From Eudorina sp. 2006-703-Eu-15 (Eukaryota; Chlorophyta; Chlorophyceae; Chlamydomonadales; Volvocaceae), in NCBI GenBank assembly GCA_003117195.1, contig BDSI01000012.1, forward strand, positions 558,001-622,000: a stretch of 64,000 bases of DNA, written 5' to 3'. This document shows positions 1 through 11,600 of this stretch, one piece after another. The first letter of the stretch is position 1; each line of letters starts with the position of its first letter. Below the pieces are notes generated by a model. It saw only the letters and a program-made list of their open reading frames with translations. It was not told where the DNA came from and did not search any database. Position numbers and translations under genes: made by a program.

Positions 1-448
1 CCGGCCTCCACCTGAGGGGAAAGGAGGCGCTGTCCTCACCACACCGCACGGACGCCCTGCGTACGGATTACGGAGGTAGTGTACGGATGTGTACGGAAAC
101 GCGGCTGGCGCGGACGCTATTATCAGTGTGAGTTGGCATCTCACCATTGCATGGCACCCATGGCACTTATGTGTGCAAACCCAGGCAGCGACTGCCCCAC
201 ACCGGCGATGCCGCCTGATGGCGACCTCTGCGCCTACGGTGACCTTCGCCGATGTGACATCGCGGCATCTCGAGATCTCATCCTTTCTCAGGCGTTCGGG
301 CTGCAGGCTGCGCATGCCGTGATCTGCCCCTAGGCCGCCCAACCCACCAACCCCGTGTGCCCCTAGGCCGCCCAACCCACCAACCCCACGCCGCCGTCGA
401 ACAGGAAGCGCCCATCAGCCCCCACGCCGCCGCTACGCCGCCATGCAG
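1..448. other. Left-edge sequence, probably intron of Rieske copy A
   Basis: No coding sequence is recognised. By comparison with copy C (8636-13949), the exons for the Rieske centre and the mononuclear iron site of copy A would lie upstream, outside the window. This stretch would then be the intron before the exon that starts at 449. A short direct repeat with core cctaggccgcccaaccc lies at about 328-380. A pyrimidine-rich tract and CAG precede 449. Confidence 0.5.
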
Positions 449-3400
449 GAGCAAGCCCGCGGCTATGCCTATGAAACGGCCCAAGCAACCCGCAGGCACG
501 GCCACCTGCAGCAGCACCACCATCACCACCACCAGCAGCTCCGCCACCGCCACAACCGCCTCCACCACCGGCGCCAGCAATGAGCCACTGCAACCGGGTG
601 CGCCCACGGGCGCGGCGGCGGCGCCCCCGCCCCACTGGGTCCGTCCCAACGGCCCCGACTTCGTGTACGAGTACGTGGGGGCGGGCGCCGCCAACGCCAC
701 CATGAGTGTCACCATGCCGTACAGCGTCATGTACCACTACCGCGGGGGCAATGTGAGATCGGGGGGAAGGGGGGGGGCGGGGCCTGGGGTGGGCAGCCCT
801 GGGATGCAGGCTGAAAACACCCGTACTGCCGTACTGCAAGCGTCCACCCATTCGCTTTACCATACACCGTAAGCCTCACCACCCACCACCCACCCATTAT
901 CCCTTTCTTCTCTCCCGCACCGCCCTCCTGCCTCGCCCTGTGTGTCCCTTGGGTTTCCTTCACGCGGTCATCCTCCCCCTCCCCCCGCCGAGACAGGACA
1001 CCCGCATCGAGCTGTTGATCGTCCCCATCGCCCCGGGGCGCAGCCGGCTGCTGGTCGCCATCAGGGCCATCCCGCCGCCCCTGCCGTCCCTGCCAACCTT
1101 GCTCAGCCGACCCCGCCAGGCGCTGTTGACCCTGCTGGGCAGGTGGGCATGGTGGGACGGTGCGGCCGGGTGTCCCGCGCCCGCGCCCCAGGCGGACGAT
1201 AGATCACGGTACTCGCAGCGGAAGACCATTGCGGCGCGGGCTGTAGCTGCTTTCGTGACGTCGCCGCGGCAGGTCTGGCAAGACCTGAATGTGCGGAGTT
1301 GCAGCTCTGTACGGCATCGGTAGTTTTCGTCCTTGCGTTGCCGTACTGCCGTACGTGTATGGTGCCTGAATCAGGTGCCTGAACGACGTCGGGCACCGCC
1401 CTGTGACCGCCCGCCGCCCTGACATCTGCTGCCTGTACGGCACAGGTACGACCCGGTGGTCTTCGCCCACGCGTGGCAGAATGAGATCACGGACGGCGAC
1501 ACGGTGTTTCTGAGCATCCAGGTGGGGGCAGGGGGGTGGGGTGCCGGGGNNNNNNNNNNNNNNNNNNNNNNNNNNNNNNNNNNNNNNNNNNNNNNNNNNN
1601 NNNNNNNNNNNNNNNNNNNNNNNNNNNNNNNNNNNNNNNNNNNNNNNNNNNNNNNNNNNNNNNNNNNNNNNNNNNNNNNNNNNNNNNNNNNNNNNNNNNN
1701 NNNNNNNNNNNNNNNNNNNNNNNNNNNNNNNNNNNNNNNNNNNNNNNNNNNNNNNNNNNNNNNNNNNNNNNNNNNNNNNNNNNNNNNNNNNNNNNNNNNN
1801 NNNNNNNNNNNNNNNNNNNNNNNNNNNNNNNNNNNNNNNNNNNNNNNNNNNNNNNNNNNNNNNNNNNNNNNNNNNNNNNNNNNNNNNNNNNNNNNNNNNN
1901 NNNNNNNNNNNNNNNNNNNNNNNNNNNNNNNNNNNNNNNNNNNNNNNNNNNNNNNNNNNNNNNNNNNNNNNNNNNNNNNNNNNNNNNNNNNNNNNNNNNN
2001 NNNNNNNNNNNNNNNNNNNNNNNNNNNNNNNNNNNNNNNNNNNNNNNNNNNNNNNNNNNNNNNNNNNNNNNNNNNNNNNNNNNNNNNNNNNNNNNNNNNN
2101 NNNNNNNNNNNNNNNNNNNNNNNNNNNNNNNNNNNNNNNNNNNNNNNNNNNNNNNNNNNNNNNNNNNNNNNNNNNNNNNNNNNNNNNNNNNNNNNNNNNN
2201 NNNNNNNNNNNNNNNNNNNNNNNNNNNNNNNNNNNNNNNNNNNNNNNNNNNNNNNNNNNNNNNNNNNNNNNNNNNNNNNNNNNNNNNNNNNNNNNNNNNN
2301 NNNNNNNNNNNNNNNNNNNNNNNNNNNNNNNNNNNNNNNNNNNNNNNNNNNNNNNNNNNNNNNNNNNNNNNNNNNNNNNTGCGGGGGTGGGTGCGGGGTT
2401 GGGCCGGTGGGGGCCGGGGCTGGGGTGGATGGGGCGGGTGGGGGCCGGGGGGGCCGGGGTGGGGGGGGGCGGGGTGGGGTGCCGGGGTGGGGGGCCGGGG
2501 TGGGGCCGGGGGGCGGGGGTGGGGGTGCCGGGGTGGCCGGGGTGGGGGGGGTGGGGGCCCGGGGTGGGCCGGGTGGGGGCCGGGTGGGGTGGGGGGGGGG
2601 GCCGGGGTGGGGTTCCGGGGGGGGTGCCGGGGTGGGGGCCGGGGTGGGGGGGGCCGGGGGGGCCGGGGGGGGGGCCGGGGTGGCGGCCGGGGTGGGGTGC
2701 CGGGGTGGGGTGCCGGGGTGGGGGCCGGGGTGGCGGTGCCGGGGTGGGGTGCCGGGGTGGGGGGCCGGGGTGGGGGGCCGGGGTGGGGGGCCGGGGTGGG
2801 GGCCGGGGTGGGGGGCCGGGGTGGGGTGCCGGGGTGGGGTGCCGGGGTGGGGTGCCGGGGTGGGGTGCCGGGGTGGGGTGCCGGGGTGGGGTGCCGGGGT
2901 GGGGTGCCGGGGTGGAGGCGTCCACGACGCCACGCGCAGGAGGGGAGGCGGTGCCTGCTCGCTGTCCACCGCCGAGAAGACGAACCATCCGCGCAAGAAC
3001 CGGTAGCGGACCGCCTCGGCGAACAAGACATTCATCTTGTCCGCGTCGTTCCACGGAAGGAAGCCAATCTGAAAACGATAGTTCGTTCCGAGGGCTGACG
3101 AGGCCAGTCGGCATACTGCGGCTTTGTCTCTCAGGGGAAGCTGCAGAAAATCACGCTCGTCGTAGACAAGGAACTCAGGAAGCACTGGGGTGCCGGGGTG
3201 GGGTGCCGGGGTGGGGTGCCGGGGTGGGGTGCCGGGTGGGGTGCCGGGGTGGGGTGCCGGGGTGGGGTGCCGGGGTGGGGCCGGGGTGGGGCAGGGGTGG
3301 GGGGCCGGGGTGGGGGGCCGGGGTGGGGGGCCGGGGTGGGGGGCCGGGGTGGGGGCCGGGGTGGGGGGCCGGGGTGGGGGGCCGGGGGGGGGCGCCGGGG

Positions 3401-4704
3401 GGGGCGCCGGGGGGGGCGCCGGGGGGGGGGGCGGGGGGGGGCCGGGGCGGGGCCGGGGCGGGGCCGGGGCGGGGCCGGGGCGGGGCCGGGCCGGGCCGGG
3501 GCCGGGGTGGGGCCGGGGTGGGGCCGGGGCACGTTGGGATTACCCCATAAGGGACGCGCCCAACCTGACCCGTCCGGCCGGCATGGAACTTACGCCGATT
3601 GTTGCGGCGGATGCGTCCCTGTCCCAGGACGAGGTGTTGCGGCAGCTGGAGGTGCAGGCGGCCCTGGCCTCAGCCTCGGCCACGACGCCGAGGACACCTT
3701 TCTCTGGCCCCGGTGCCGCTGCTGCTGCTGCTGCCGCCGGCGAGGGCGCCCCTTCCGATGACGGTGGCGGTGTCAGTACGGCTGCTCGTTCGAACGGTGC
3801 CGCGGCCGGGTTCTGGTCGCGGCTCTACTACCTGCCCGCCCAGTCCGACTCTGCCATGCTTGCGGCGCGGCGGTGGCTGGAGGAGCGCGCGGGCGGCGGC
3901 CCATTCCGTGCCGGGCAGGGCCGGGCGCTGGCCGGGCCGGTGGCGCCTGCGACCGCGACCGCGTCGCCGTCTTCGGTTCCGGTTCCGGAGCTGGTGGCGG
4001 CCGGGAAGGTCCCTGGTGAGGTAGGTGAAGGACACGAACGAGCCAGGGAACGCGGACCGAGTTTTCCCGACTAGGTGCTCACCGCCATGTACTAACTTGA
4101 TATGATTATTTACTGGCGGCCATGTATGCCCTGTGTGGAAGCTTCCAGGCTTCCCAACTCCAAGCTCTCAGGGTTACCGACAGGGCCGTTGGCGCTGTCG
4201 GTAACAACGCAGACCGACCTCTAGTGGATGCGATGTGACTACCTGCCTGTCTTTCTGCTGTGTGGCACGGGGCATGTGTGCGCGGCCTGCCAACACCGCC
4301 CGCAGGCGCCGGGTCCGCAGCAGCGAGTGCGGCGTCTGGACCGGTACGAGCAGCACACGCGCCACTGCCCGGACTGCCGTACAAGGCTGCAGCAGCTGCA
4401 GCGGATGGTGGAAGTAGCCCGCGGCGTGCAGGCGGCGGCTGTGCTCGGGATGTGCATCGCGGGGGGAGCGCTGGGGGCGGCGGCGTCGGCGGCGGCATCT
4501 GCGGCGGCGATGGCGTCGGCAGTGTCGGCTTCCGCGGCCGCCGGGCCGACGACGGTTATGGCGGCGGTGCCTTGGACCGCCCCGGCGGTCCTGCTGGCAG
4601 CCCTGGCGGCTGTGTGGGCGGCGGCGGGTGGGCTGGGGGCGGTGGCGGACCGCCTGTCCCGGGTGTTCCAGTTCCAGGACTACGTGCACGCGGAGAAGAA
4701 CTGA
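449..4704 (+). CDS. Pheophorbide a oxygenase-like Rieske monooxygenase, copy A, 3' part only
   Basis: Five exons are visible: 449-752, 997-1142, 1446-1521, 3628-4020 and 4306-4704. All have GT-AG borders, join in phase and give 438 C-terminal residues. They match copy C exon for exon with the same intron phases. Shared motifs are MPMKR near the start of the first exon, APGRSR, GFWSRLYYLPAQ and WLEERAGGGPF. The last exon carries the Cys-X-X-Cys pair (HCPDC) followed by two alanine-rich hydrophobic segments. This C-terminal layout is typical of the PAO/ACD1, TIC55 and PTC52 families: membrane-bound plastid Rieske oxygenases that act on chlorophyll breakdown products or related substrates. The Rieske and iron-site exons are not in the window, so activity cannot be judged. 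The intron at 1522-3627 contains an assembly gap and large G-rich arrays. Confidence 0.8.
1550..2379. other. Assembly gap (830 N)
   Basis: This is a run of undetermined bases inside an intron of Rieske copy A. Both sides are the same G-rich minisatellite, so the gap is very likely unresolved repeat. Its true length is unknown. Confidence 0.99.
2380..2918 (+). repeat. G-rich 13-bp minisatellite, left block
   Basis: This is a tandem array with unit close to ccggggtggggtg. Many units are shortened or carry longer G runs. It starts before the gap, shortly after the 5' splice site at 1522, and continues to 2918. The G runs could form G-quadruplexes. Long open frames through it (Pro/His on the minus strand, Gly/Val on the plus strand) come from the repeat and are not genes. 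Confidence 0.95.
2919..3186 (-). pseudogene. Coding-like island of unknown family between minisatellites
   Basis: About 268 bases of non-repetitive sequence separate two minisatellite blocks. Read on the minus strand from about 3185, it is open for roughly 88 codons with protein-like composition, including FLVYDERDFLQLPLRDK and YRFQIGFLPWND. It lies antisense inside an intron of Rieske copy A. I do not recognise the family. It may be an exon captured from another gene, an exon of a nested gene, or a transposon remnant. No start, stop or splice sites could be fixed because both flanks are satellite. Confidence 0.4.
3187..3535 (+). repeat. G-rich minisatellite, right block
   Basis: This continues the 13-bp ccggggtggggtg array. 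It changes near 3390 to G runs and then to an 11-bp ccggggcgggg unit up to about 3530, still inside the intron of copy A. The change of unit along the array suggests successive local amplifications. Confidence 0.95.
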
Positions 4705-5872
4705 GGGCCGTAACAACGAGCACAGGGCCCCCTGGCCAGCTATGTCGATATCTACCTGGCTGAATGAGTGACCCCGCGCATCAAAGCCACGCCATGTGCC
4801 CGTATGTGTATGTGTATGTGAGGCGGGGGCTGCCTCCTCAACAGTGAGCATGCATGGCAACGACCTACCGTACTTACGGGGGGCGCGTGTCAGGTCCCAG
4901 CCACCCTCGGATCTGTTGGTAACGCGGGTGTGAGCAGGTGCCGGTAGGTATCGGTGGTTGAGGGCGCATGCAGGGAAGGTGGGGTGGGTCAGAGCAGCAG
5001 GGGCTGACACGGTCACCTCACACTCACACACACACACACAGGCAAGTAAGCCGGGTAGCTTCTATACCTACCGCCCATGAAACTAATAGAAGGCCCTATG
5101 GTATTTGATGAAACGCCGCGCTGGACTTGTGCTATGTATGGAGGGATTCACACGGCCTGTGCTGACGGCGGTTGCAGTGAACCGGTCAGAAACGCGAGTA
5201 CGATGTACGGGGGTCACGGACACCCAGGGAGTACGGACGCTGTACAGGGGGCATCGTTGAGTTGCGAAGATTTGTGGTTGCTGAAGGCTGGTGTCATCAG
5301 GGTGGCATGGCGCCAGCTAGATTGCGGCAGCTGGGAGTGACGAATTCGTCATCGGGGCCCACGGGCCGTCGATTGACCCAGGAAGTCCGTGGAGTACACG
5401 CACACTAGCGTGAGAACGACGATCGCTGAAAGTTGTAATGTTTGCATTGCGGACGGGGTCGTGCATCGTGCATTTGCAGTTATGAGAGGGGCCAGATGGA
5501 AGGCGTTGTAACGACGTACGAGCGCGAAAACGGATCCACGGAAAACGTCCACCTAGAGTTACTCGGCCTTCCCGCTCGTCTGATAGTGGTTGTTACTTCA
5601 GCAGTATTATTGGAGCTCAAGTGCGTCTTATAAATTACAATGACACCTTCGGTGCGGTCCGTAGTATGCGAAGGGCAGATAAGCATACTCGCTGCGCGAC
5701 CGTCGTACATCGGGGCATCGGGGACATTCTATGACTCGCTCCGTTTCTGATCTTACTGACTTTGTCGGTTCCTTAACACTAGTTCCAACTCGACCACTAG
5801 TTCCGAACCTGTAGACGATCTTGGGCAGCTGGACTACGAGCTTACACTTTAGCTGTTGTACACTTCCTGCTG
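4705..5872. other. Spacer between Rieske copies A and B
   Basis: No gene is recognised. A short (CA)n tract lies at about 5023-5041. The sequence becomes more AT-rich than the flanking exons from about 5050. Confidence 0.5.
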
Positions 5873-5999
5873 CTACCCCACAGGCATAAGCATGCACGCG
5901 CTGCGCCAGGTCACGGACAGCCGCTGAATCACGGGGCCCGCAACCGCGCCGCCGGTCACCGCCATGAGCATCTGGTAGATGGAGGAGCCGCCGATCCAT

Positions 6000-6030
<31 letters not shown>

Positions 6031-6061
6031 TGGCTCGGAAAAACGACGGCAGATTCGCGCC
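5873..6061 (-). pseudogene. Stray exon of an NCS1-type nucleobase/allantoin transporter
   Basis: Minus strand. A good 3' splice site (CCACAG) is followed by an open frame from 6061 to a stop at 5873. It encodes GANLPSFFRAIVACGWFGIQ and then TWIGGSSIYQ. The signature LLRALVACGWFGIQTWIGG is characteristic of the nucleobase-cation-symport-1 family (plastid purine/uracil or allantoin permeases), so this is one transmembrane segment of such a transporter. No other transporter exons were found nearby. Immediately upstream on the same strand is an inverted piece of a Rieske-oxygenase exon, so this looks like a rearrangement product rather than a gene. Confidence 0.6.
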
Positions 6062-6081
6062 CTGTGGAGTGACATCGAGGT

Positions 6082-6245
6082 GTGGCCCGGAAGGGTCCCC
6101 CGCCCGCCCGCTCCTCCAGCCACTTCCGAGTGGACAGTACGGCGGAGTCAGGTTGGGTTGGCAGGTAGTAGAGCCGCGACCAGAACCCAGCGCGGGTTTC
6201 CTCCCGACCAGCAATCGAGCTCGTCGCCCCGGCGGCCGCAACCTG
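6082..6245 (-). pseudogene. Inverted fragment of Rieske copy B (exon with GFWSRLYYLP)
   Basis: On the minus strand the frame reads GFWSRLYYLPTQPDSAVLS and then KWLEERAGGGPFRA. This matches the first half of the penultimate exon of copies A and C (GFWSRLYYLPAQ, WLEERAGGGPF). The second half of the same exon is on the plus strand at about 6585-6676. The exon of copy B has therefore been cut between GGPFRA and the following GRALAG segment, and its front part now points the other way. It is followed directly by the transporter exon at 5873-6061. Confidence 0.7.
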
Positions 6246-6582
6246 AGCCGGGCATCTCCTTTCCGGAGCTGGCGTGCTTCCTGGTGTTCTGGGGTGCGCA
6301 GGTGCGCGGCGGGGCCCAGGGCCTGCTGGGGAATGCGCCGGGACGGACCGCGGGCGCCTCCTAAGAGCAGGCCAGTCCAGGCTGCGCCAGGCTTCTCTGA
6401 GCGGCTCCGCCTGCCGGCATGCAGCCGCCGGTGGGGTCATCAGCTCATCTTGGAATGCCAAGCATCCCCGGGACCGTATGCAGCTCTGTAGGAAGCGGCC
6501 ATGGTCCGGATCGGACCGATCGGACCTTAACTCGACAAACGCGACCGCGACACACCAGGCTCCGGTCAGCTGCACCCAGCGG

Positions 6583-7455
6583 GCAGCAGGGCCGGGCGCT
6601 GGCCGGGCCGGTGGCGGGTCTAGCAACCAGGGCCGCGCCTCAGGCCCCGCTGGGTCGGTCTAGGGTCCCCGGGGAGGTGAGTGCTGGGCTGGTGAAACAG
6701 GCTATCGCCGCAACCACGGAAACTGGCCGCGTGATGTACTGTGGGAAGATGTTCTATAGTTTCGGGAAACACTGATACGCTTAACTGCGCGTTGTGCCTG
6801 TGAATTTGTGCACGCAACTGTGCAGACTTCATCTACAGATGGGATAGTGAAAGAGCTAGTATGGAGGCTTGGGTTCAGATGAGGATTGATGACGTCTTCG
6901 CGGGGCCATTGTGGGGCCATCGTGGAGCACCCGATCCACCAACTGAATCCAAAAGAGAGTCTTACGGTACCGTAATTAGAAAATGAAGATTTTCGACCGC
7001 GCCACATGGGCCCTTTGCCAGGTTGCATATCATGAACACACCCGGTTGTCGTTGGGGGTCCTTCGCGCCTTACCCCCGCACAGGCGCCGAGTCCGCAGGA
7101 ACGAGAACGGCGTCTGGACCGGGACGAGCAGCACACGCGCCACTGCCCGGACTGCCGTACAAGGCTGCAGCAGCTGCAGAAACTAGCGGCAGTAGCCCGC
7201 AGCGTGCAGGCGGCGGCTGTGCTTGGGATGTGCATCGCGGGGGCAGCCCTGGGGTCGACGGCGGCGACGGCGGTGCCCACGGCCATGGCCACGGCGACGG
7301 TGGCGGCACCCTGGGTTGCGCCCGTGGTTGTGCCGGCGGCGGTGCTGGCGGCCCTGGCGGCTGTGTGGACGTTGGCTAGGTGGCTGGCTGTGGTGGCAGA
7401 CAGATCGTCCCGGGTTTTCCAATTCCAGGACTACGTGCATGCGAAGCGGGACTGA
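6583..7455 (+). pseudogene. Rieske oxygenase copy B, C-terminal remnant
   Basis: The back half of the penultimate exon (6583-6676) reads GRALAGPVAG ... RVPGE and ends at GTGAGT, as in copy A. The last exon, 7084-7455, is preceded by CCGCACAG and is fully open. It carries the Cys-X-X-Cys motif (HCPDC), two alanine-rich hydrophobic stretches and the shared end FQFQDYVHA. No exons for the Rieske centre or iron site were found between copy A and this point. With the exon inversion upstream, copy B is best read as a pseudogene whose last exon has stayed open. Confidence 0.7.
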
Positions 7456-8635
7456 AGATTGCAAGGCCCTTTCAGTCAGCGCGAGGAGGCACGGGATCTG
7501 ACATTACCGTAGCAAAAGTGTCGGTGGAAGGATACGGGCCGCGTGGAATGCGCCGCGGGAGGCGCAGGAGGCGCGCACATCCGACTGGCTCAGTTATGGC
7601 TGAGCGGGTTGTACGCCCACAGATTAGAGCTCTGAAACGGATGAACTAGGGTTCGTTTGTGGCCATGGCACATAATATTATGCTTGTCAACCGTAGGCAC
7701 TGCAACAAGCGACCGAGGATGGATTGTCCCTTTTATGACAGGATCGCGGTATTTGACAGTGCGATATCCCAGCTCGCACGTGTACAGGTAGGCAGTGACA
7801 ATCAATAATCTACAGCACTGAGGTTAAGTCGTTCAGTCTTCATTACAACAGAAGCAAGCTAGTACAATGTGTTAAGTACTGTCGGGTCTCGGGCGGTTGC
7901 TACGGCTCGCCGAGCGATGCCATGTGGTCCTATGCCTGCCTGCGATGTATGCCCGGATGGCTGCCTTAATGCCTCGAGTATGAATGTATCTTTCGTAAAA
8001 TTCAAAGGTTTGGGGCTCACTTGACGGCTCATGCACGGCTGAGCTTGATATTGGGTGCCTTCGTGCCTAAACCTCAAAAGATCTGCAATGTTTGCAATGT
8101 GCTCTTGCATCAGGTCTGCGTCATTTCTTCTTCATAAATGAATCCCATCTTATAGCGCTGAAGTGTGACTGGTGGTTGGTGGCCTCAAAGTGTGTCAGGT
8201 TACGGTTGGGCAGCTTTTGCTTTGGAGCCTGCAATTTAATTTTCCCGCCTTACCGTTTTATCTTCCTTGTCGCAATCCTACGTAGGCTTGCAATATAGTC
8301 CGCAGAGGCAAATCAAAGTTCACATTTCATCTTCGTTCCGGTTATTCCGATTAACATCCAATCTTTCATATCAGGGGTTACCACAATCAACATTACAAGT
8401 GTACTTTGGGCAAATATGGACGGCTTTCAGACGCGGTAAGTTGAAGTTCAACTGATCGACGGTCGCACACAACGCTTCATCCATTGCTACACCTATGCAT
8501 GCTTTGCGCAATATGTTGTCTGCAATATTGCTGCATGCTGCCGCTGCCGCGGTGACATTCATGGGTGCCCTGGCGACATGAGCGTTACGCTCGCCACAGC
8601 CGGTGCCTACAAAACTATCATCGCTCACTCGTGCA
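7456..8635. other. Spacer between copies B and C
   Basis: No gene, RNA or clear repeat is recognised. It is distinctly more AT-rich than the coding regions, especially 7850-8500. The promoter of copy C should lie in its right part, but I see no convincing TATA box. Confidence 0.5.
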
Positions 8636-11600
8636 ATGATGATATACTGTCTTCGGGCACGCTCTGCCAACGCTATCCAAGGCAGAAGTCTCTGCCCCAC
8701 TCCTCCAACTCCGACAAAATCAAGATATTTTTTATCTCACAAGGCCGCCAATCAACCACCGCGCCGTACCCGCCCCTCCAGACGGGCGGCCCCGGGCTCT
8801 TGCACGATCTCGCAGCGTCCCTTCCGGTCGGTGCGGCTGGTCGCCGGGTCCCAGCGCCGGCTGCCCCCCCGCTGGGTGCCGCCACCCTCCGGCGCCTCCG
8901 CCAGCGGCACCCGCACTGCCGTGGATACCCTCGAGCAACAGGTGGCGCCTCCGACCTCTGACGCCACCACCTTCGCCTCCGCTGATCCGACAGTCGGATC
9001 CAGCGCAGCGGTGGAACCTGGATCCCAGACGGCCGGATCCGCCTTCACGTGGACCAGGTGCGCAGTTGCGGGTGTCGAGGGGCTGGCCCCAACGTGGCCC
9101 TTCGGCGCGAAGCAAACCGTTCGCGTGCAAATAATCAGTTGACATGCCCGATTTCGGTCTTGGAAACTACGGCTGCGAACCGCGCACTGGTCACTGCTGA
9201 GCTTTCACCCACTACTCAGCGCACCACATATGGTATGCGGACGATGTGAATGTGGGCAGGCATAGCAGCAGGCAGTGCAGGAGTGCGTGACATGCACTGG
9301 GCTGTAGCCAAGCCCCGATGTGCGACGGTGGGTGCGTCGCGACTCGCGAGGGATCCGATCAGGACAGTGGACGAGGCATGTCGCGTGTTGGGGTTTTCCT
9401 GACATTATTTGCATTGTTTTTCCAACCGACCGTTCGTAACCACCGAGCCGAAAATTCGTAATTCCTTCCCTGACCCATCCCCTCCCCGGCTGCCAGGCAC
9501 TGGTGGCCCCTGGTCCCCGCGGCCTACCTCCTCCCCGACCGCCCCAACGCCATCACCCTGCTGGGAATCCCCCTGGTGGTGTGGCTGGACAAAACCACCG
9601 CCCCAGCCACCGCCCAGGGCGGCACCCCGGCCGGCACCTGGCGCGTGTTCCGAGACCGCTGCCCGCACCGCCTGGCGCCGCTGTCGGAGGGGCGGCTGGA
9701 GGCGGACGGCAGCCTGGCCTGCTCGTACCACGGCTGGCGCTTCGATGGTTCCGGAGCGTGCCGCCGGATCCCGCAGGCGGTGGACGCGGCGGCGGAGGCG
9801 GCGGCGTGCGCCAGTCGCAGGTCGCGCGCCACGTCCTTCCCCGTGCGGACGGAGGTGCGGCGGGATGCGGAGGCGGGCGGTGTGGCAAGGGGTTTGGCAC
9901 CTCCACAGAGCCGCGACGGTGTAATGGTAGAGGGCATGGAGGATGGGTCGAGCTCCAGGGGATGCGGACTTACTTGGCACAACCGGAGAGGATTGAAGCA
10001 GCTCCTCATCTCTGAGCGCACGCTCGGTAATGGTGCATGTCCTGTCCTGCCGTGTCTCTGTCCCGCCCTGCGCCGCCGTCGCGCTAGCTATTACCCAGGT
10101 GGCAGGTTCCTATGTGCGCCTTCCGCCTGACCCTCAGCCCCACACCTCGTCCACGCGCGCGCGCGCACATCCCCAGGCCGGCATGCTGTGGGTGTGGCTG
10201 GATGAGTCACCCGACTCGGCGGAGGAGGCCGCTGCCGCTCCCCTTCTGATGAGCAATGACATCCGAGACAGGGACCGGCGGTATCACGACCACGTCAGCC
10301 GTACGGCCGCCGGCGAGAAACCCGTCGGGCCGGCGCCGTACCCTGTGGTCTGGTTCATGCGGGAACTGCCGTACAGCTACGAGGTGCTGATGGAGAACCT
10401 GACCGACCCCGCGCATCTGCCGCACAGCCACCACGGGGTTACACCCGGGCTTAACAGGTAGGCTACGGGATGCAGGGCCGTGGGCGGGCCACAAAGCTGG
10501 ATCGTCAAGACTTGCATGGACGTCCACCAGTTTAGGGGTTTGACACGGTGCTAATCTCTTGCCACGTCGGGACCGCTCTGGGCTGCGAGTAACTGACCAC
10601 TCGGAGCTGTCCGCACCCAAAAAATTGAACCTGGGCCCAGTGTGGTGGCTACGTTAGTCTTTTGAGGGTCGTAGAGGGTCGGTTGTAGAGTGTACGAACG
10701 AGGGTTGGAGGATGATACAACAGAGGGGTCTCCGGGCTGTGGATGTAGCTGGGGTCTTGTATGTGTGAAACGGCGGTGGCAGTCGGAGGGGAGCTGCGCG
10801 ACTGCGGGGATCAAGGGGTAGTTTTGAGGATTGGCCGTGATCAATGGACGAGATGTCTCGGGGTATTTCGGTAGTCGGTTTGGACGAGGCATCGTCCCCA
10901 GGGGCGGGCCGAAAGGATTCGCTGTCGAGCGGGTCGGGTCGGTAAGATATCGCCAGTTATCGCGCCTTCCGAGGCCACGGAGGTCGAGTGGCTCTTCAAC
11001 CGCAGCCCCGTCGTTTCGTTCCAGACAGTCTTCGCAGCCCCATCGGCATTCTTCGGCTTCCAGGCCGCGCTTGCTTGATGCCGCCTGAGCCGTTCGCCCA
11101 CTGCCCTGCCCGGACCCCGGCCCGCACCCGTTGTGTCAATCCTACGTGCGCTCAGGTACAAGGATGCCGCCATGCCGATGAAGCGCGCCCAGCCCACCGG
11201 CGCCGGCACTGCCCCTGCCACCGCTGCCGGCACCAGCGCCGCCCCCGCCCCCGCGTTGCCGGAGCACTGGGTGCGTCCCAGCGGGCCCGACATCGAGTAC
11301 AACTTCCTGGGGGTGATGGCGCCGGATGCGGTCATCAGCGTCACCATGCCGCACCATATCGTTTACACGTATCGCTCGGCCCTGGTGAGCTGCGGCTGCG
11401 GATGACGTGATGGGCTCTCGTTGGGAAGGGAGTCGGGGTCAAGTTGGGGCTGCGACCAGGCGGGGCAGCAAGGTCTGGCGTTGCTTAACCCAGAAGTCAA
11501 CACCGTGCGCTATGCGCGTGTGGGATAGGAGGTTCAGCCGCGAGACTTGAAGCCGGTGTGACCATATTGACCGCGGCCATGGCGACGTATCCCCCCTCAG

